Positions 26,077 through 34,487 of a stretch of 64,000 nucleotides of DNA are shown piece after piece. The stretch is from Agromyces soli (lineage in GTDB: Bacteria; Actinomycetota; Actinomycetes; Actinomycetales; Microbacteriaceae). Made by a program: the position numbers and the translations under genes. Numbering within the stretch: position 1 is the stretch's first letter; each line of letters begins with the position of its first letter. Below the pieces are notes generated by a model. That model searched no databases and had not been told where the DNA came from. It saw nothing but the letters and a program-made list of their open reading frames with translations. The DNA lies in the NCBI RefSeq assembly GCF_022811605.1, contig NZ_CP094533.1, forward strand, positions 2,604,001 to 2,668,000, in the 5' to 3' direction.

Positions 26077-28412
26077 CCGCCGCACGCCCCGCCGCCCCGG
26101 CGCCCGCCGCACCGTCCCGCCTCGCCGGGACGGTGACGGCCACGCAGCTCGTCGACCTCGGCGTGCTCGCCGCCCTCTGCCTGCTCGCCGTCGCCGGCTA
26201 CGAGACGAGCTTCGGCGGCATGGACTTCCTCCTCGCCGCCGTCGGCGGGCTCGTCGTCGGCACCGGGGCCGCGCTGCTCGGCTCGCTGCTGCGCCTCGGG
26301 GTGCTGAACACCGTGCTGCTCGCGCTCGCGGCCTACTTCCTGCTCGGCACGCCGTTCGCGATGCCCGGGCAGGGGATCGCCGTGGTGCTGCCGAGCCTCG
26401 ACTCGCTGGCCGGCCTCGCGATCGGCGCCGTCTACGGCTGGGCCGATCTCGTGACCATCGCCGCGCCGGTCGAGGCGCCGTACTACGTCGCGGCCGTGCC
26501 GTACGTCGCGACGTGGCTCGTCTCGCTCGTCGGCGGCCTCCTCGTGCTCCGCTGGCTGCCCGCCCGCCGCACGGTGCTGCGCGCGGCGGTGCTGCTGATC
26601 GGCCCCGTTCTGCTCTACATCTCCGGCATCCTGCTCGGCACGGACGAGGCGTTCCTCGCGGCGGTGCGGGGCGTGGCCTTCGGTGCGCTCGCACTCCTCT
26701 GGCTGGCGTGGCGGCGCAGCACGGGCATCGAACAGGGCGGGGCGGACGGGCGCACGCTGCTCCGGCGCGCGGGCGGCGCGGCCGCCGTCGTCGGCGGCGC
26801 GGTCGTCGTCGGCACGGTCGCCGGCCTCGCCTTCGCGCCGACCGCCGCCGAGCGCTTCGTGCTCCGCGACGAGATCGTGCCGCCGTTCGACGCGCGCGAG
26901 TTCTCGAGCCCGCTCGCCGGGTTCCGGAGCTATACGAAGGACCTCGCCGAGGAGCCGGTGCTCCGGGTGCGCGGGATGCAGCCGGGCGATGTGCTCCGGC
27001 TGGCCTCGATGGATGCCTACACGGGCCGACTCTTCACGGTGGCGGGCCCGGAGTCCGCGGTGGACGGGGGCTACGCGATCGTCGGCGAGACGCTGCCGAA
27101 GCCGACGCTCGCCGAGCTCGGCAGCGAACGGCACCTCGAGGTCGAGTCGCTCGCGTACCACGACGTCTGGCTGCCGACGATCGGCTACGGCTCGCAGCTG
27201 CGGCTGATCGACGACGGCACCGCCGGGCGGGCGGGCGACCTCAGGTACAACGCCGACGCGGGCACCGCCGTGCTCACGAGCGGGTTCCAGGCGGGCGGCA
27301 GCTACGCGCTCGACGCCCGCATCCAGGTGCAGCCCGATCCCGACGCCCTCGCCGACGTCCCGGTCGCCCGGCTCGAGCTGCCGCCCGTCGATCAGCTGCC
27401 GGACGTCGTCGCGGCGAAGGCGGAGGAGTACGCGGGCGACGAGGAGAGCGCGATCGGACGCATCCGGGCGATCGAGACGGGGCTGAAGACGAACGGCTTC
27501 CTCAGCCACGGCCTCGCCTCGGACTCCGTCGCCTCGCGCGCGGGCCACGGTGCGGACCGACTGATCGAGCTGTTCACGCGCTCCCAGATGGTGGGCGACG
27601 AGGAGCAGTACGCCGCCGCGATGGCGCTCATGGTCCGGCAGCTCGGCTATCCGGCCCGGGTCGTGATGGGCTTCGCCCCCGAGGTGCAGGAGGGGGCCGA
27701 GGAGGTCGAGGTGCGCGGCGAGGACGTGACCGCCTGGGTCGAGGTCCCGTTCGAGGGCATCGGCTGGGTGAGCTTCCGCCCGACTCCCGATCAGGTCGAC
27801 GTGCCGCAGGAGCAGACCCCGCGGCCGAAGAGCGAGCCGCAGCCGCAGGTGCGCCAGCCGCCGCGCAACGAGTCCACCGACGACGAACTGCTCACGACGG
27901 TCGAGATCGACGACACCGAGGACGAGAAGCGGGACCATCCCTTCGAGGTGCCCGCCTGGGTCTGGGTGCTCGCGGGCTCGCTCGGCATTCCGCTCGCCGT
28001 GGTCTTGCTGCCGCTGCTGTTCGTCACGCTCGCGAAGCGTCGGCGGCGGGCGCGCCGGCTCCGGGAACGCCCCGATCGCAGCTCGGCCGGTGCCTGGGAC
28101 GAGCTCGTCGACCGCTATGCCGAGCTCGGGCTCGAACCACCGGAGCGGGCGACGCGCCGGCAGACGGCCCTCGCGCTCGCCGGCCAGTCCGGCGAGCAGG
28201 GGCTCGCCGGCGCCGAGTCGCTGGCTGCACTCGCCGCCGCCGTCGATCGGGACGTCTTCGAGGGCCGTGAGCTCGACGAGGAGGTCGCGACCCAGCGCTG
28301 GACGGAGGCGGATGCCGTGGCCGCCGCCGCGACGGCCGCAGCCGGCCGCGTCCGGCGCATCGTGAGCCGCTACCGCTATTCGCGGCGACGGAAGCGGGGG
28401 CGCCGCCGCTAG
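26073..28412 (+). CDS. Transglutaminase-fold membrane protein with all catalytic residues replaced
   Basis: A 779-residue protein with about six N-terminal membrane helices (residues 20-260), an extracytoplasmic region with a transglutaminase-like core, one helix near 630-655 and a cytoplasmic tail. The core aligns closely with the second copy in this window: VGDEEQYAAAMALMVRQLG against EGYCVHFASTMAVLARELG, and DVTAWVEVPFEGIGWVSFRPTPD against DLHAWPELYFQGVGWVPFEPTPG. The Cys, His and acidic triad positions are E510, T553 and R569 here, so it cannot work as a thiol enzyme. The fold and spacing are otherwise intact and the frame is open, suggesting a structural or binding role. It is the third gene of the MoxR-DUF58 set. 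Confidence 0.9.
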   Translation: MTAARPAAPAPAAPSRLAGTVTATQLVDLGVLAALCLLAVAGYETSFGGMDFLLAAVGGLVVGTGAALLGSLLRLGVLNTVLLALAAYFLLGTPFAMPGQGIAVVLPSLDSLAGLAIGAVYGWADLVTIAAPVEAPYYVAAVPYVATWLVSLVGGLLVLRWLPARRTVLRAAVLLIGPVLLYISGILLGTDEAFLAAVRGVAFGALALLWLAWRRSTGIEQGGADGRTLLRRAGGAAAVVGGAVVVGTVAGLAFAPTAAERFVLRDEIVPPFDAREFSSPLAGFRSYTKDLAEEPVLRVRGMQPGDVLRLASMDAYTGRLFTVAGPESAVDGGYAIVGETLPKPTLAELGSERHLEVESLAYHDVWLPTIGYGSQLRLIDDGTAGRAGDLRYNADAGTAVLTSGFQAGGSYALDARIQVQPDPDALADVPVARLELPPVDQLPDVVAAKAEEYAGDEESAIGRIRAIETGLKTNGFLSHGLASDSVASRAGHGADRLIELFTRSQMVGDEEQYAAAMALMVRQLGYPARVVMGFAPEVQEGAEEVEVRGEDVTAWVEVPFEGIGWVSFRPTPDQVDVPQEQTPRPKSEPQPQVRQPPRNESTDDELLTTVEIDDTEDEKRDHPFEVPAWVWVLAGSLGIPLAVVLLPLLFVTLAKRRRRARRLRERPDRSSAGAWDELVDRYAELGLEPPERATRRQTALALAGQSGEQGLAGAESLAALAAAVDRDVFEGRELDEEVATQRWTEADAVAAAATAAAGRVRRIVSRYRYSRRRKRGRRR

Positions 28413-28421
28413 GCTGGCGAC

Positions 28422-28979
28422 GTGGACGGGTCCGACTTCATCGTGCCGCCGCCGGGGCTCGTGCCCGGCGAACCGCCGGCCGCCCCCGAGCGCGCCTCGA
28501 AACCCGTCGAGCGCACGCTGCCCTCGTTCGCCCCGGGCCGGAGCGGCCCGCCGCCGCTCCGGCCGACGCCCGGCGGCCCCGTCGTGCAGGCGCCGCCGCC
28601 GATCGACCCGGCGTTCGAGGTCACGGGGGAGCGCGTCCGGTGGCGGCTCGCCGCCGCGGGCGGCGCCGACGCGGTCGTCACGGGTCCGTCGGTGCTCGGC
28701 CGGGCGCCGCGCATCGAGGATGCGGAGGGAGCGAGCGCCGCCGTCCCGATCGACGATCCGAGCCGCACGGTGTCGAAGACCCACGCGCTGGCCGTCCCGG
28801 CGGGCGCGGCGCTCGCGATCACGGACCTGCACTCCACGAACGGCGTCCGCATCGAGCGCCCGGGGGCGGAGCCGGAAGAACTCGCGCCGGGCGGGACCGG
28901 ACTCGTGGGCGACGGCGAGGTGCTCGTTCTCGGGCGCCTGCGGCTGCTCGTGGCGAGACTGCCCTCGCCGAACGTGTAA
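28422..28979 (+). CDS. Small FHA-domain protein
   Basis: A 185-residue cytosolic protein. A proline-rich N-terminal half leads to a C-terminal FHA domain (about 70-180) with VLGRAPR, DPSRTVSKTHALAVPAG and LHSTNGVRIERPG. The phosphothreonine-binding pattern GR, S-x-T-H and NG is intact. The -10-like hexamer TAGGCT (28410-28415) lies exactly 6 nt before the GTG start and overlaps the stop codon of the preceding gene, so it may be transcribed as a leaderless message. It closes the phospho-signalling cluster. Its stop codon in turn overlaps the -10 box of the leu leader. Confidence 0.85.
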   Translation: MDGSDFIVPPPGLVPGEPPAAPERASKPVERTLPSFAPGRSGPPPLRPTPGGPVVQAPPPIDPAFEVTGERVRWRLAAAGGADAVVTGPSVLGRAPRIEDAEGASAAVPIDDPSRTVSKTHALAVPAGAALAITDLHSTNGVRIERPGAEPEELAPGGTGLVGDGEVLVLGRLRLLVARLPSPNV

Positions 28980-28980
28980 T
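28951..28980 (+). promoter_or_regulatory. Promoter of the leuCD leader
   Basis: The -10 TGTAAT (28975-28980) matches consensus at 5 of 6 positions. TGGCGA (28951-28956) at 18 bp spacing is a weak -35. The transcript would start within about 2 nt of the GTG of the leader peptide, so the leader is probably translated from a leaderless mRNA. Confidence 0.5.
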
Positions 28981-28988
28981 CTGTCAGG

Positions 28989-29039
28989 GTGCGTGCACGG
29001 CGACTTCTGCTTCGGTGCCGCGGCGGGGCCTCGTTCTAG
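28989..29039 (+). CDS. leuCD leader peptide (leucine attenuator)
   Basis: A 16-codon ORF, GTG to TAG, encodes MRARRLLLRCRGGASF. Three consecutive Leu codons, CTT CTG CTT (29004-29012), occupy positions 6-8, and CTT is rarely used in the surrounding genes. It starts 9 nt after a TGTAAT -10 box and has little ribosome-binding site, consistent with leaderless translation. Its stop codon lies in the loop of a strong hairpin (29018-29056) that precedes leuC by about 50 nt. Stalling at the Leu codons when Leu-tRNA is scarce would change folding of that hairpin, the classic logic of leucine attenuation. It is known in principle for actinobacterial leu genes; this instance is inferred from sequence. 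Confidence 0.72.
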   Translation: MRARRLLLRCRGGASF

Positions 29040-29056
29040 GCCCTTCCCCGCCGCGG
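29018..29056 (+). promoter_or_regulatory. Attenuator hairpin between the leader peptide and leuC
   Basis: CCGCGGCGGGG (29018-29028) and CCCCGCCGCGG (29046-29056) form a perfect 11-bp stem. The loop can itself form GGCCT/AGGCC, using part of the outer stem. The leader-peptide codons from Cys10 onward and the stop codon lie inside it. No T-tract follows, so the effect may be Rho-dependent or translational rather than simple intrinsic termination. Confidence 0.65.
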
Positions 29057-29103
29057 AGTCCGTCGACGGCTGATTCAGAGCAGAACCGAAGGAAGACCAC
29101 CGC

Positions 29104-30552
29104 ATGACCGCGTCAAGCGAACGCCCCCGCACCCTCGCCGAGAAGGTGTGGGACGACCACCTCGTCAAGCAGGGCGAGGACGGCACCCCCGACCTCATCT
29201 ACATCGACCTGCACCTGGTGCACGAGGTGACGAGCCCGCAGGCCTTCGACGGCCTGCGCATGGCCGGTCGGCCGGTCCGCCGCCCCGACCTCACGATCGC
29301 GACCGAGGACCACAACACCCCGACGCTCGACATCGACAAGCCCATCGCCGATCTGACGAGCCGCACGCAGATCGAGACGCTGCGTCGCAACGCGGCCGAG
29401 TTCGGCATCCGCCTGCACTCGCTCGGCGACAAGGAGCAGGGCATCGTCCACGTCGTCGGCCCGCAGCTCGGCCTCACGATGCCCGGCATCACGGTCGTCT
29501 GCGGTGACTCGCACACCTCGACGCACGGCGCGTTCGGCGCGATGGCGTTCGGCATCGGCACGAGCGAGGTCGAGCACGTGCTCGCGACGCAGACGCTGCC
29601 GCTGAAGCCGTTCAAGACGATGGCGATCAACGTCGAGGGCACCCTGCGACCTGGCGTCACGGCCAAGGACATCATCCTCGCGGTGATCGCGAAGATCGGC
29701 ACCGGCGGCGGCCAGGGCTACGTGCTCGAGTACCGCGGCAGTGCCATCCGAGCACTGTCGATGGACGGCCGGATGACGATCTGCAATATGTCCATCGAGG
29801 CCGGCGCCCGCGCCGGCATGGTCGCGCCCGACGAGACCACCTTCGCCTACCTGAAGGGCCGCGCGCACGCGCCCGAGGGCGCCGACTGGGATGCCGCGGT
29901 CGAGTACTGGAAGACGCTGCCGAGCGACGAGGGCGCCGAGTTCGACGCCGAGGTCTTCATCGACGCCGACGCCCTCGAGCCCTTCGTCACCTGGGGCACG
30001 AACCCCGGCCAGGGCGTCTCGCTCTCCGAACGCGTGCCGGACCCCGCGGCCATCGACGACCAGCACGAGCGCGCCGCCGCCGAGCGCGCCCTCGAGTACA
30101 TGGACCTCCGACCGGGCGTGCCGCTCAAGGAGATCAAGGTCGACGCGGTCTTCATGGGCTCGTGCACGAACAGCCGCATCGAGGACCTGCGCGCCTTCGC
30201 GTCCATCGTCGCCGGCAAGCAGAAGGCCGAGGGCGTCCGCGTCATGGTCGTGCCCGGCTCCGCGCGGGTGCGCCTCGAGGCCGAGGCCGAGGGGCTCGAC
30301 AAGGTCTTCGAGGCCTTCGGCGCCGAGTGGCGCTTCGCCGGCTGCTCGATGTGCCTGGGCATGAACCCGGACCAGCTCGCACCGGGGGAGCGCTGCGCGT
30401 CGACCTCGAACCGCAACTTCGAGGGGCGGCAGGGCAAGGGCGGCCGCACCCACCTGGTGTCCCCGCTCGTGGCGGCGGCGACCGCGATCCGCGGCACGCT
30501 CTCGAGCCCCTGGGATCTCGAACAGGCCGTGACCGAGGTGGAGGCGAAGTAA
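29104..30552 (+). CDS. leuC: 3-isopropylmalate dehydratase large subunit
   Basis: A 482-residue aconitase-family protein that, with LeuD, converts 2-isopropylmalate to 3-isopropylmalate in leucine synthesis. The [4Fe-4S] ligands are C354 (GSCTNSR) and C414/C417 ([11 protein letters not shown]). Other family motifs are [30 protein letters not shown] and [19 protein letters not shown]. The length is normal for the family. The ATG at 29104 has GAAGGAAG upstream. It is preceded by a leucine leader peptide and hairpin, and followed after 2 nt by leuD. Confidence 0.97.
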   Translation: MTASSERPRTLAEKVWDDHLVKQGEDGTPDLIYIDLHLVHEVTSPQAFDGLRMAGRPVRRPDLTIATEDHNTPTLDIDKPIADLTSRTQIETLRRNAAEFGIRLHSLGDKEQGIVHVVGPQLGLTMPGITVVCGDSHTSTHGAFGAMAFGIGTSEVEHVLATQTLPLKPFKTMAINVEGTLRPGVTAKDIILAVIAKIGTGGGQGYVLEYRGSAIRALSMDGRMTICNMSIEAGARAGMVAPDETTFAYLKGRAHAPEGADWDAAVEYWKTLPSDEGAEFDAEVFIDADALEPFVTWGTNPGQGVSLSERVPDPAAIDDQHERAAAERALEYMDLRPGVPLKEIKVDAVFMGSCTNSRIEDLRAFASIVAGKQKAEGVRVMVVPGSARVRLEAEAEGLDKVFEAFGAEWRFAGCSMCLGMNPDQLAPGERCASTSNRNFEGRQGKGGRTHLVSPLVAAATAIRGTLSSPWDLEQAVTEVEAK

Positions 30553-30554
30553 TC

Positions 30555-31172
30555 ATGGAGAAGATCAGCACCGTCACCGGCGTCGCCGTTCCGCTGCGCC
30601 GTTCGAACGTCGACACCGATCAGATCATCCCCGCGGTGTTCCTGAAGCGCGTCACGAAGACCGGCTTCGACGACGCCCTCTTCCACGGCTGGCGCCAGGA
30701 CCCGGAGTTCATCCTCAACCAGCCCGCATACCGGGGCGCGAGCGTGCTCGTCGCCGGCCCCGACTTCGGCACCGGTTCGAGCCGCGAGCACGCCGTGTGG
30801 GCGCTCCGCGACTTCGGGTTCCAGGTCGTCATCTCGAGCCGCTTCGGCGACATCTTCCGCGGCAACGCCGGCAAGCAGGGGCTGCTCGCCGCGCTCGTCG
30901 CGTACGAGGACATCGAGCGCATCTGGGAGGTCATCGAGGCCGAGCCGGGAATGCCGGTCACGGTGGATCTCGTTGACCGTACGGTGAGCGCAGGCGAGCT
31001 CACGGTTTCGTTCGAGATCGACGACTACACTCGGTGGAGGCTGTTGGAGGGACTCGACGACATCGGGCTCACTCTGCGCGAAGAAGAGGCCATCGCCGAG
31101 TTCGAACAGCATCGAGCGGCATGGCGGCCAACAACGCTCCCGATCCGGGAGCCGGCGGAAGCAGGGAACTGA
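30555..31172 (+). CDS. leuD: 3-isopropylmalate dehydratase small subunit
   Basis: A 205-residue swivel-domain subunit of isopropylmalate isomerase. Family motifs are [20 protein letters not shown] near the N-terminus, [19 protein letters not shown], and [20 protein letters not shown]. The ATG at 30555 lies 2 nt after leuC. The frame is open further upstream, but that part is antiparallel shadow. The stop TGA is directly followed by the GTG of murA, so cell-wall synthesis genes may be co-translated with leucine genes. Confidence 0.96.
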   Translation: MEKISTVTGVAVPLRRSNVDTDQIIPAVFLKRVTKTGFDDALFHGWRQDPEFILNQPAYRGASVLVAGPDFGTGSSREHAVWALRDFGFQVVISSRFGDIFRGNAGKQGLLAALVAYEDIERIWEVIEAEPGMPVTVDLVDRTVSAGELTVSFEIDDYTRWRLLEGLDDIGLTLREEEAIAEFEQHRAAWRPTTLPIREPAEAGN

Positions 31173-32543
31173 GTGAACACACTCGTTGATGACGCGAAGC
31201 AGCACGGGAGCGCAGTGGGACTCGAGGTCGACAAGATCACGATCAACGGCGGCAAGCCGCTGCGGGGCCGCATCGAGCTGAAGGGCGCGAAGAACCTCGT
31301 CACCAAGGCGATGGTCGCGGCGATCCTCGGCGACACGCCCAGCGTGCTGAAGGACGTGCCGAACATCAGCGACGTCCGCATCGTCCGCGGTCTGCTCGAG
31401 GTGCACGGCGTGACCGTCACCGAGGGCGAGGAGCCCGGCGCGCTGGTGCTCGACCCCTCGGGCGTCGCGCAGGCGCACATGGCCGACATCGACGCCCACG
31501 CCGGGTCGAGCCGCATCCCGATCCTGTTCTGCGGGCCCCTGCTGCACCGCCTCGGCGAGGCGTTCATCCCCGACCTCGGCGGGTGCCGCATCGGCGACCG
31601 GCCGATCGACTACCACCTCGAGGTGCTGCGCAACTTCGGCGCGATCGTCGAGAAGCTGCCGAGCGGCATCCGCATGTCGGCTCCGAACGGGCTGAAGGGC
31701 GCGAAGGTCGAACTGCCGTACCCGAGCGTCGGCGCGACCGAGCAGGTGCTGCTCACGGCGACCCTCGCCGACGGCATCACCGAGCTCACCGGTGCCGCGA
31801 TCGAGCCCGAGATCATGGATCTCATCAACATCCTGCAGAAGATGGGTGCGATCATCACGGTCGACACCGACCGCGTCATCCGCATCGAGGGCGTCGACCG
31901 GCTCTCCGGCTACAGCCACCGCGCGCTGTTCGACCGCAACGAGGCCGCGAGCTGGGCGGCCGCGGCCCTCGCGACCGACGGCGACATCTTCGTCGGCGGC
32001 GCCCGCCAGGCCGAGATGCTCACCTTCCTGAACGTCTTCCGCAAGGTCGGCGGCGACTTCGAGATCGAAGAGGACGGCATCCGCTTCTTCCACCCCGGCG
32101 GCGAACTCCGCTCCACGATCATCGAGACCGACGTGCACCCCGGCTTCATGACCGACTGGCAGCAGCCGCTCGTGATCGCCCTCACGAAGGCCAAGGGCGT
32201 CTCGATCGTGCACGAGACCGTCTACGAGCAGCGCTTCGGCTTCGTCGACGCGCTCGTCGAGATGGGCGCGAAGATCGACGTGCACAAGGAGTGCCTGACG
32301 GGCAAGCCGTGCCGCTTCGGCCAGCGCAACTTCAAGCACTCGGCCGTCATCTCCGGGCCCGCCAAGCTGACCGGTGCCGACATCGAGGTGCCCGACCTGC
32401 GCGGCGGGTTCAGCCACCTCATCGCGGCGCTGACGGCCGAGGGCCGATCGACCGTGTCGAACGTCGGCATCATCGCCCGTGGCTACGAGAACTTCATCGG
32501 GAAGCTCGAGCTGCTCGGGGCGGACTTCGAACTCGAAGGGTGA
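31173..32543 (+). CDS. murA: UDP-N-acetylglucosamine 1-carboxyvinyltransferase
   Basis: A 456-residue enolpyruvyl transferase that adds phosphoenolpyruvate to UDP-GlcNAc, the first committed step of peptidoglycan precursor synthesis. The substrate-binding lysine-asparagine motif LKGAKNLVTKAM is near the N-terminus. The reactive Cys, which forms the PEP adduct and is the fosfomycin target, is C138 (GGCRIGDRPIDYH), so fosfomycin sensitivity at the target is expected. The GTG at 31173 directly abuts the leuD stop. The gene overlaps plsC as GTGA. Confidence 0.95.
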   Translation: MNTLVDDAKQHGSAVGLEVDKITINGGKPLRGRIELKGAKNLVTKAMVAAILGDTPSVLKDVPNISDVRIVRGLLEVHGVTVTEGEEPGALVLDPSGVAQAHMADIDAHAGSSRIPILFCGPLLHRLGEAFIPDLGGCRIGDRPIDYHLEVLRNFGAIVEKLPSGIRMSAPNGLKGAKVELPYPSVGATEQVLLTATLADGITELTGAAIEPEIMDLINILQKMGAIITVDTDRVIRIEGVDRLSGYSHRALFDRNEAASWAAAALATDGDIFVGGARQAEMLTFLNVFRKVGGDFEIEEDGIRFFHPGGELRSTIIETDVHPGFMTDWQQPLVIALTKAKGVSIVHETVYEQRFGFVDALVEMGAKIDVHKECLTGKPCRFGQRNFKHSAVISGPAKLTGADIEVPDLRGGFSHLIAALTAEGRSTVSNVGIIARGYENFIGKLELLGADFELEG

Positions 32544-33358
32544 ACGGCCAGGTGGCGAACGACGACGGCGCGGATGAGTCGAAGCCGGTGAGTGATCCGC
32601 CTCCGGCGGCGGGGGCGAAACCGCGGTCGGAGACCCGGCGGCCCTCCTTCTTCTGGTTCCTCGCGGCGATCATCCTGCCGATCATCAACCTCGGGGTGAA
32701 GTACCGCTTCCACCACCGCGAGCGCATGCCGCAGTCGGGGGCGTTCGTGCTCGCGCCGAACCACTACAGCGAGATCGACCCGGTCGTGATGGGCGCCGCG
32801 AGCTGGAAGCTGGGTCGCGCCCCGCGCTTCCTGGCGAAGGCCTCGCTCTTCAAGGTGCCGGTCGTCGGCTGGGCGCTGCGCGCCTCGGGCCAGATCCCGG
32901 TCGAGCGCAGCGGCAGCCGGGGGCACGACGCCCTTCGGGCCGCCGAGGAGCTCGTCGAGAAGGGGCGGATGGTCATCGTCTACCCCGAGGGCTCGCTGAC
33001 GCGGGACCCGGATCTCTGGCCCATGCGCGGCAAGACGGGCGCGGTGCGCATCGCGCTCGAGCGAGGCATCCCGCTCGTCCCCGCCGCCCACTGGGGCACC
33101 CAGGCCCTCATGCCGCGCTACGGCAAGAAGCTGAGCCTGTTCCCGCGCAAGACGATCGACGTCGCCATCGGCGAGCCCGTCGACCTCACGCCCTACCGCG
33201 GCCGGCCGCTCGACCAGGCGACGATGGTCGCGGCCACCGCCGACCTCATGGACGCGATCGCCGAGCTGCTGGCCGAGCTGCGCGGCGAGCCGGCTCCCGC
33301 CGAGCGCTGGGACCCCGTCGTGCACGGCCAGAAGGAGACGGGCCGCCTTGAAGACTAG
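32540..33358 (+). CDS. plsC: 1-acyl-sn-glycerol-3-phosphate acyltransferase
   Basis: A 272-residue membrane-associated acyltransferase of phospholipid synthesis. After a Pro/Ala-rich N-terminal 40 residues and one hydrophobic segment (FFWFLAAIILPIINLG), the catalytic motif is NHYSEIDP (NHx4D). The acceptor motif is FLAKASLFKVP, followed by GQIPVERSG and VIVYPEGSLTRD. The GTG at 32540 overlaps the murA stop. The 3' end overlaps gpsA by 11 nt; both act on glycerol-3-phosphate metabolism, so the coupling makes sense. Confidence 0.9.
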   Translation: MNGQVANDDGADESKPVSDPPPAAGAKPRSETRRPSFFWFLAAIILPIINLGVKYRFHHRERMPQSGAFVLAPNHYSEIDPVVMGAASWKLGRAPRFLAKASLFKVPVVGWALRASGQIPVERSGSRGHDALRAAEELVEKGRMVIVYPEGSLTRDPDLWPMRGKTGAVRIALERGIPLVPAAHWGTQALMPRYGKKLSLFPRKTIDVAIGEPVDLTPYRGRPLDQATMVAATADLMDAIAELLAELRGEPAPAERWDPVVHGQKETGRLED

Positions 33359-34487
33359 GAACGGCCCACGCAAGCCCCACGGCACCCGCGTCGCGGTGCT
33401 CGGGGCGGGAAGCTGGGGCACGACCTTCGCGAAGATCCTCGCCGACGGCGGCGCCGACGTGATGCTCTGGGCGAGGCGGCCGGAGCTCGCCCGCGAGATC
33501 CAGGAGGCGCAGCGCAACAGCGACTACCTCCCCGGCATCAACCTGCCGCGGGGCCTCCGCTCGACGAGCCGGCTCGATCTCGCCCTGGCCGGGGCGGAGC
33601 AGGTCTACATCTCGGTGCCGAGCCAGTCGCTCCGCGACAACCTCGAGGCCATCACCCCGCACCTGCACGCCGACGCGATCGTCGTCTCGCTGATGAAGGG
33701 CGTCGAGAAGGCGAGCGGCCTGCGCATGAGTCAGGTCATCGCCGAGGTGCTGCCGATCGACGAGTCGCGCATCGCGGTCATCTCCGGCCCGAACCTCGCG
33801 CTCGAGATCGCGAAGGAGCAGCCCACGGCGGCCGTCGTCTCCTCCTCGAGCCTCGAGACGGCGCAGGCCGTCGCCTCGGTGTCGCGCAACCGGTACTTCC
33901 ACTCCTTCGTGAACACCGACGTGCCGGGCACCGAGTTCGGCGGTGTGCTGAAGAACCTGATCGCGGTGGCGATCGGCATCGTCGACGGCGCCGGCTACGG
34001 CGAGAACACGAAGGCCTCCATCCTCACCCGCGGCCTCGTCGAGATGACGGACTTCTCGGTCGCCTACGGGGCGCAGGCCGAGACGCTGTCGGGCCTCGCC
34101 GGCCTCGGCGACCTCATCGCGACCTGCCAGTCGCCGCTGTCGCGCAACAACACCGCGGGGCGGCTGCTCGGGCAGGGCTACCACTTGAAGGACGTCGTCG
34201 AGCGCATGCAGCAGACGACCGAGGGGCTGGCCTCGGTCGGCCCGATCCTCGAGCTGGCGAAGGCGAAGGGCGTCGCGATGCCCATCGTCGAGCAGGTGCG
34301 CCAGGTGCTCGCCGGCACGCTGGCCCCGCGCGACATCGCCCCGCATCTCACGACGGACGACGAGCCCCAGGGCGAAAGGACGAACGATGGACAAGCTCAG
34401 GGTGGTTCTGCTCTTCGGCGGGCGTTCAAGCGAGCATTCGATCAGCTGCGCTACGGCGGGGGGAGTGCTGGGGGCGATCGACCGTGA
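33348..34487 (+). CDS. gpsA: Glycerol-3-phosphate dehydrogenase [NAD(P)+], with C-terminal extension
   Basis: A 379-residue enzyme that reduces dihydroxyacetone phosphate to sn-glycerol-3-phosphate for phospholipids. The Rossmann motif is VLGAGSWGTTFAKIL, the catalytic lysine region GVLKNLIAVAIGI, and the substrate loop GLGDLIATC. The family is usually about 330-345 residues. The last roughly 40 residues (from EPQGERTNDG) are extra, and their codons run 101 nt into ddl. The start is a TTG at 33348 with AAGGAGA 9 nt upstream, inside the end of plsC; no better start exists before the Rossmann strand. Confidence 0.93.
   Translation: MKTRNGPRKPHGTRVAVLGAGSWGTTFAKILADGGADVMLWARRPELAREIQEAQRNSDYLPGINLPRGLRSTSRLDLALAGAEQVYISVPSQSLRDNLEAITPHLHADAIVVSLMKGVEKASGLRMSQVIAEVLPIDESRIAVISGPNLALEIAKEQPTAAVVSSSSLETAQAVASVSRNRYFHSFVNTDVPGTEFGGVLKNLIAVAIGIVDGAGYGENTKASILTRGLVEMTDFSVAYGAQAETLSGLAGLGDLIATCQSPLSRNNTAGRLLGQGYHLKDVVERMQQTTEGLASVGPILELAKAKGVAMPIVEQVRQVLAGTLAPRDIAPHLTTDDEPQGERTNDGQAQGGSALRRAFKRAFDQLRYGGGSAGGDRP

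Noticed and set aside
26073..28412. Transglutaminase-fold gene as a pseudogene
   Set aside because: The frame is open for 779 codons, fold motifs and membrane plan are kept, and the gene is translationally coupled to its neighbour. Only the catalytic residues differ.
29018..29056. Hairpin read as a simple intrinsic terminator of the upstream FHA gene
   Set aside because: No T-tract follows, and the leader ORF with tandem Leu codons, its stop in the loop and the preceding -10 box fit an attenuator better.
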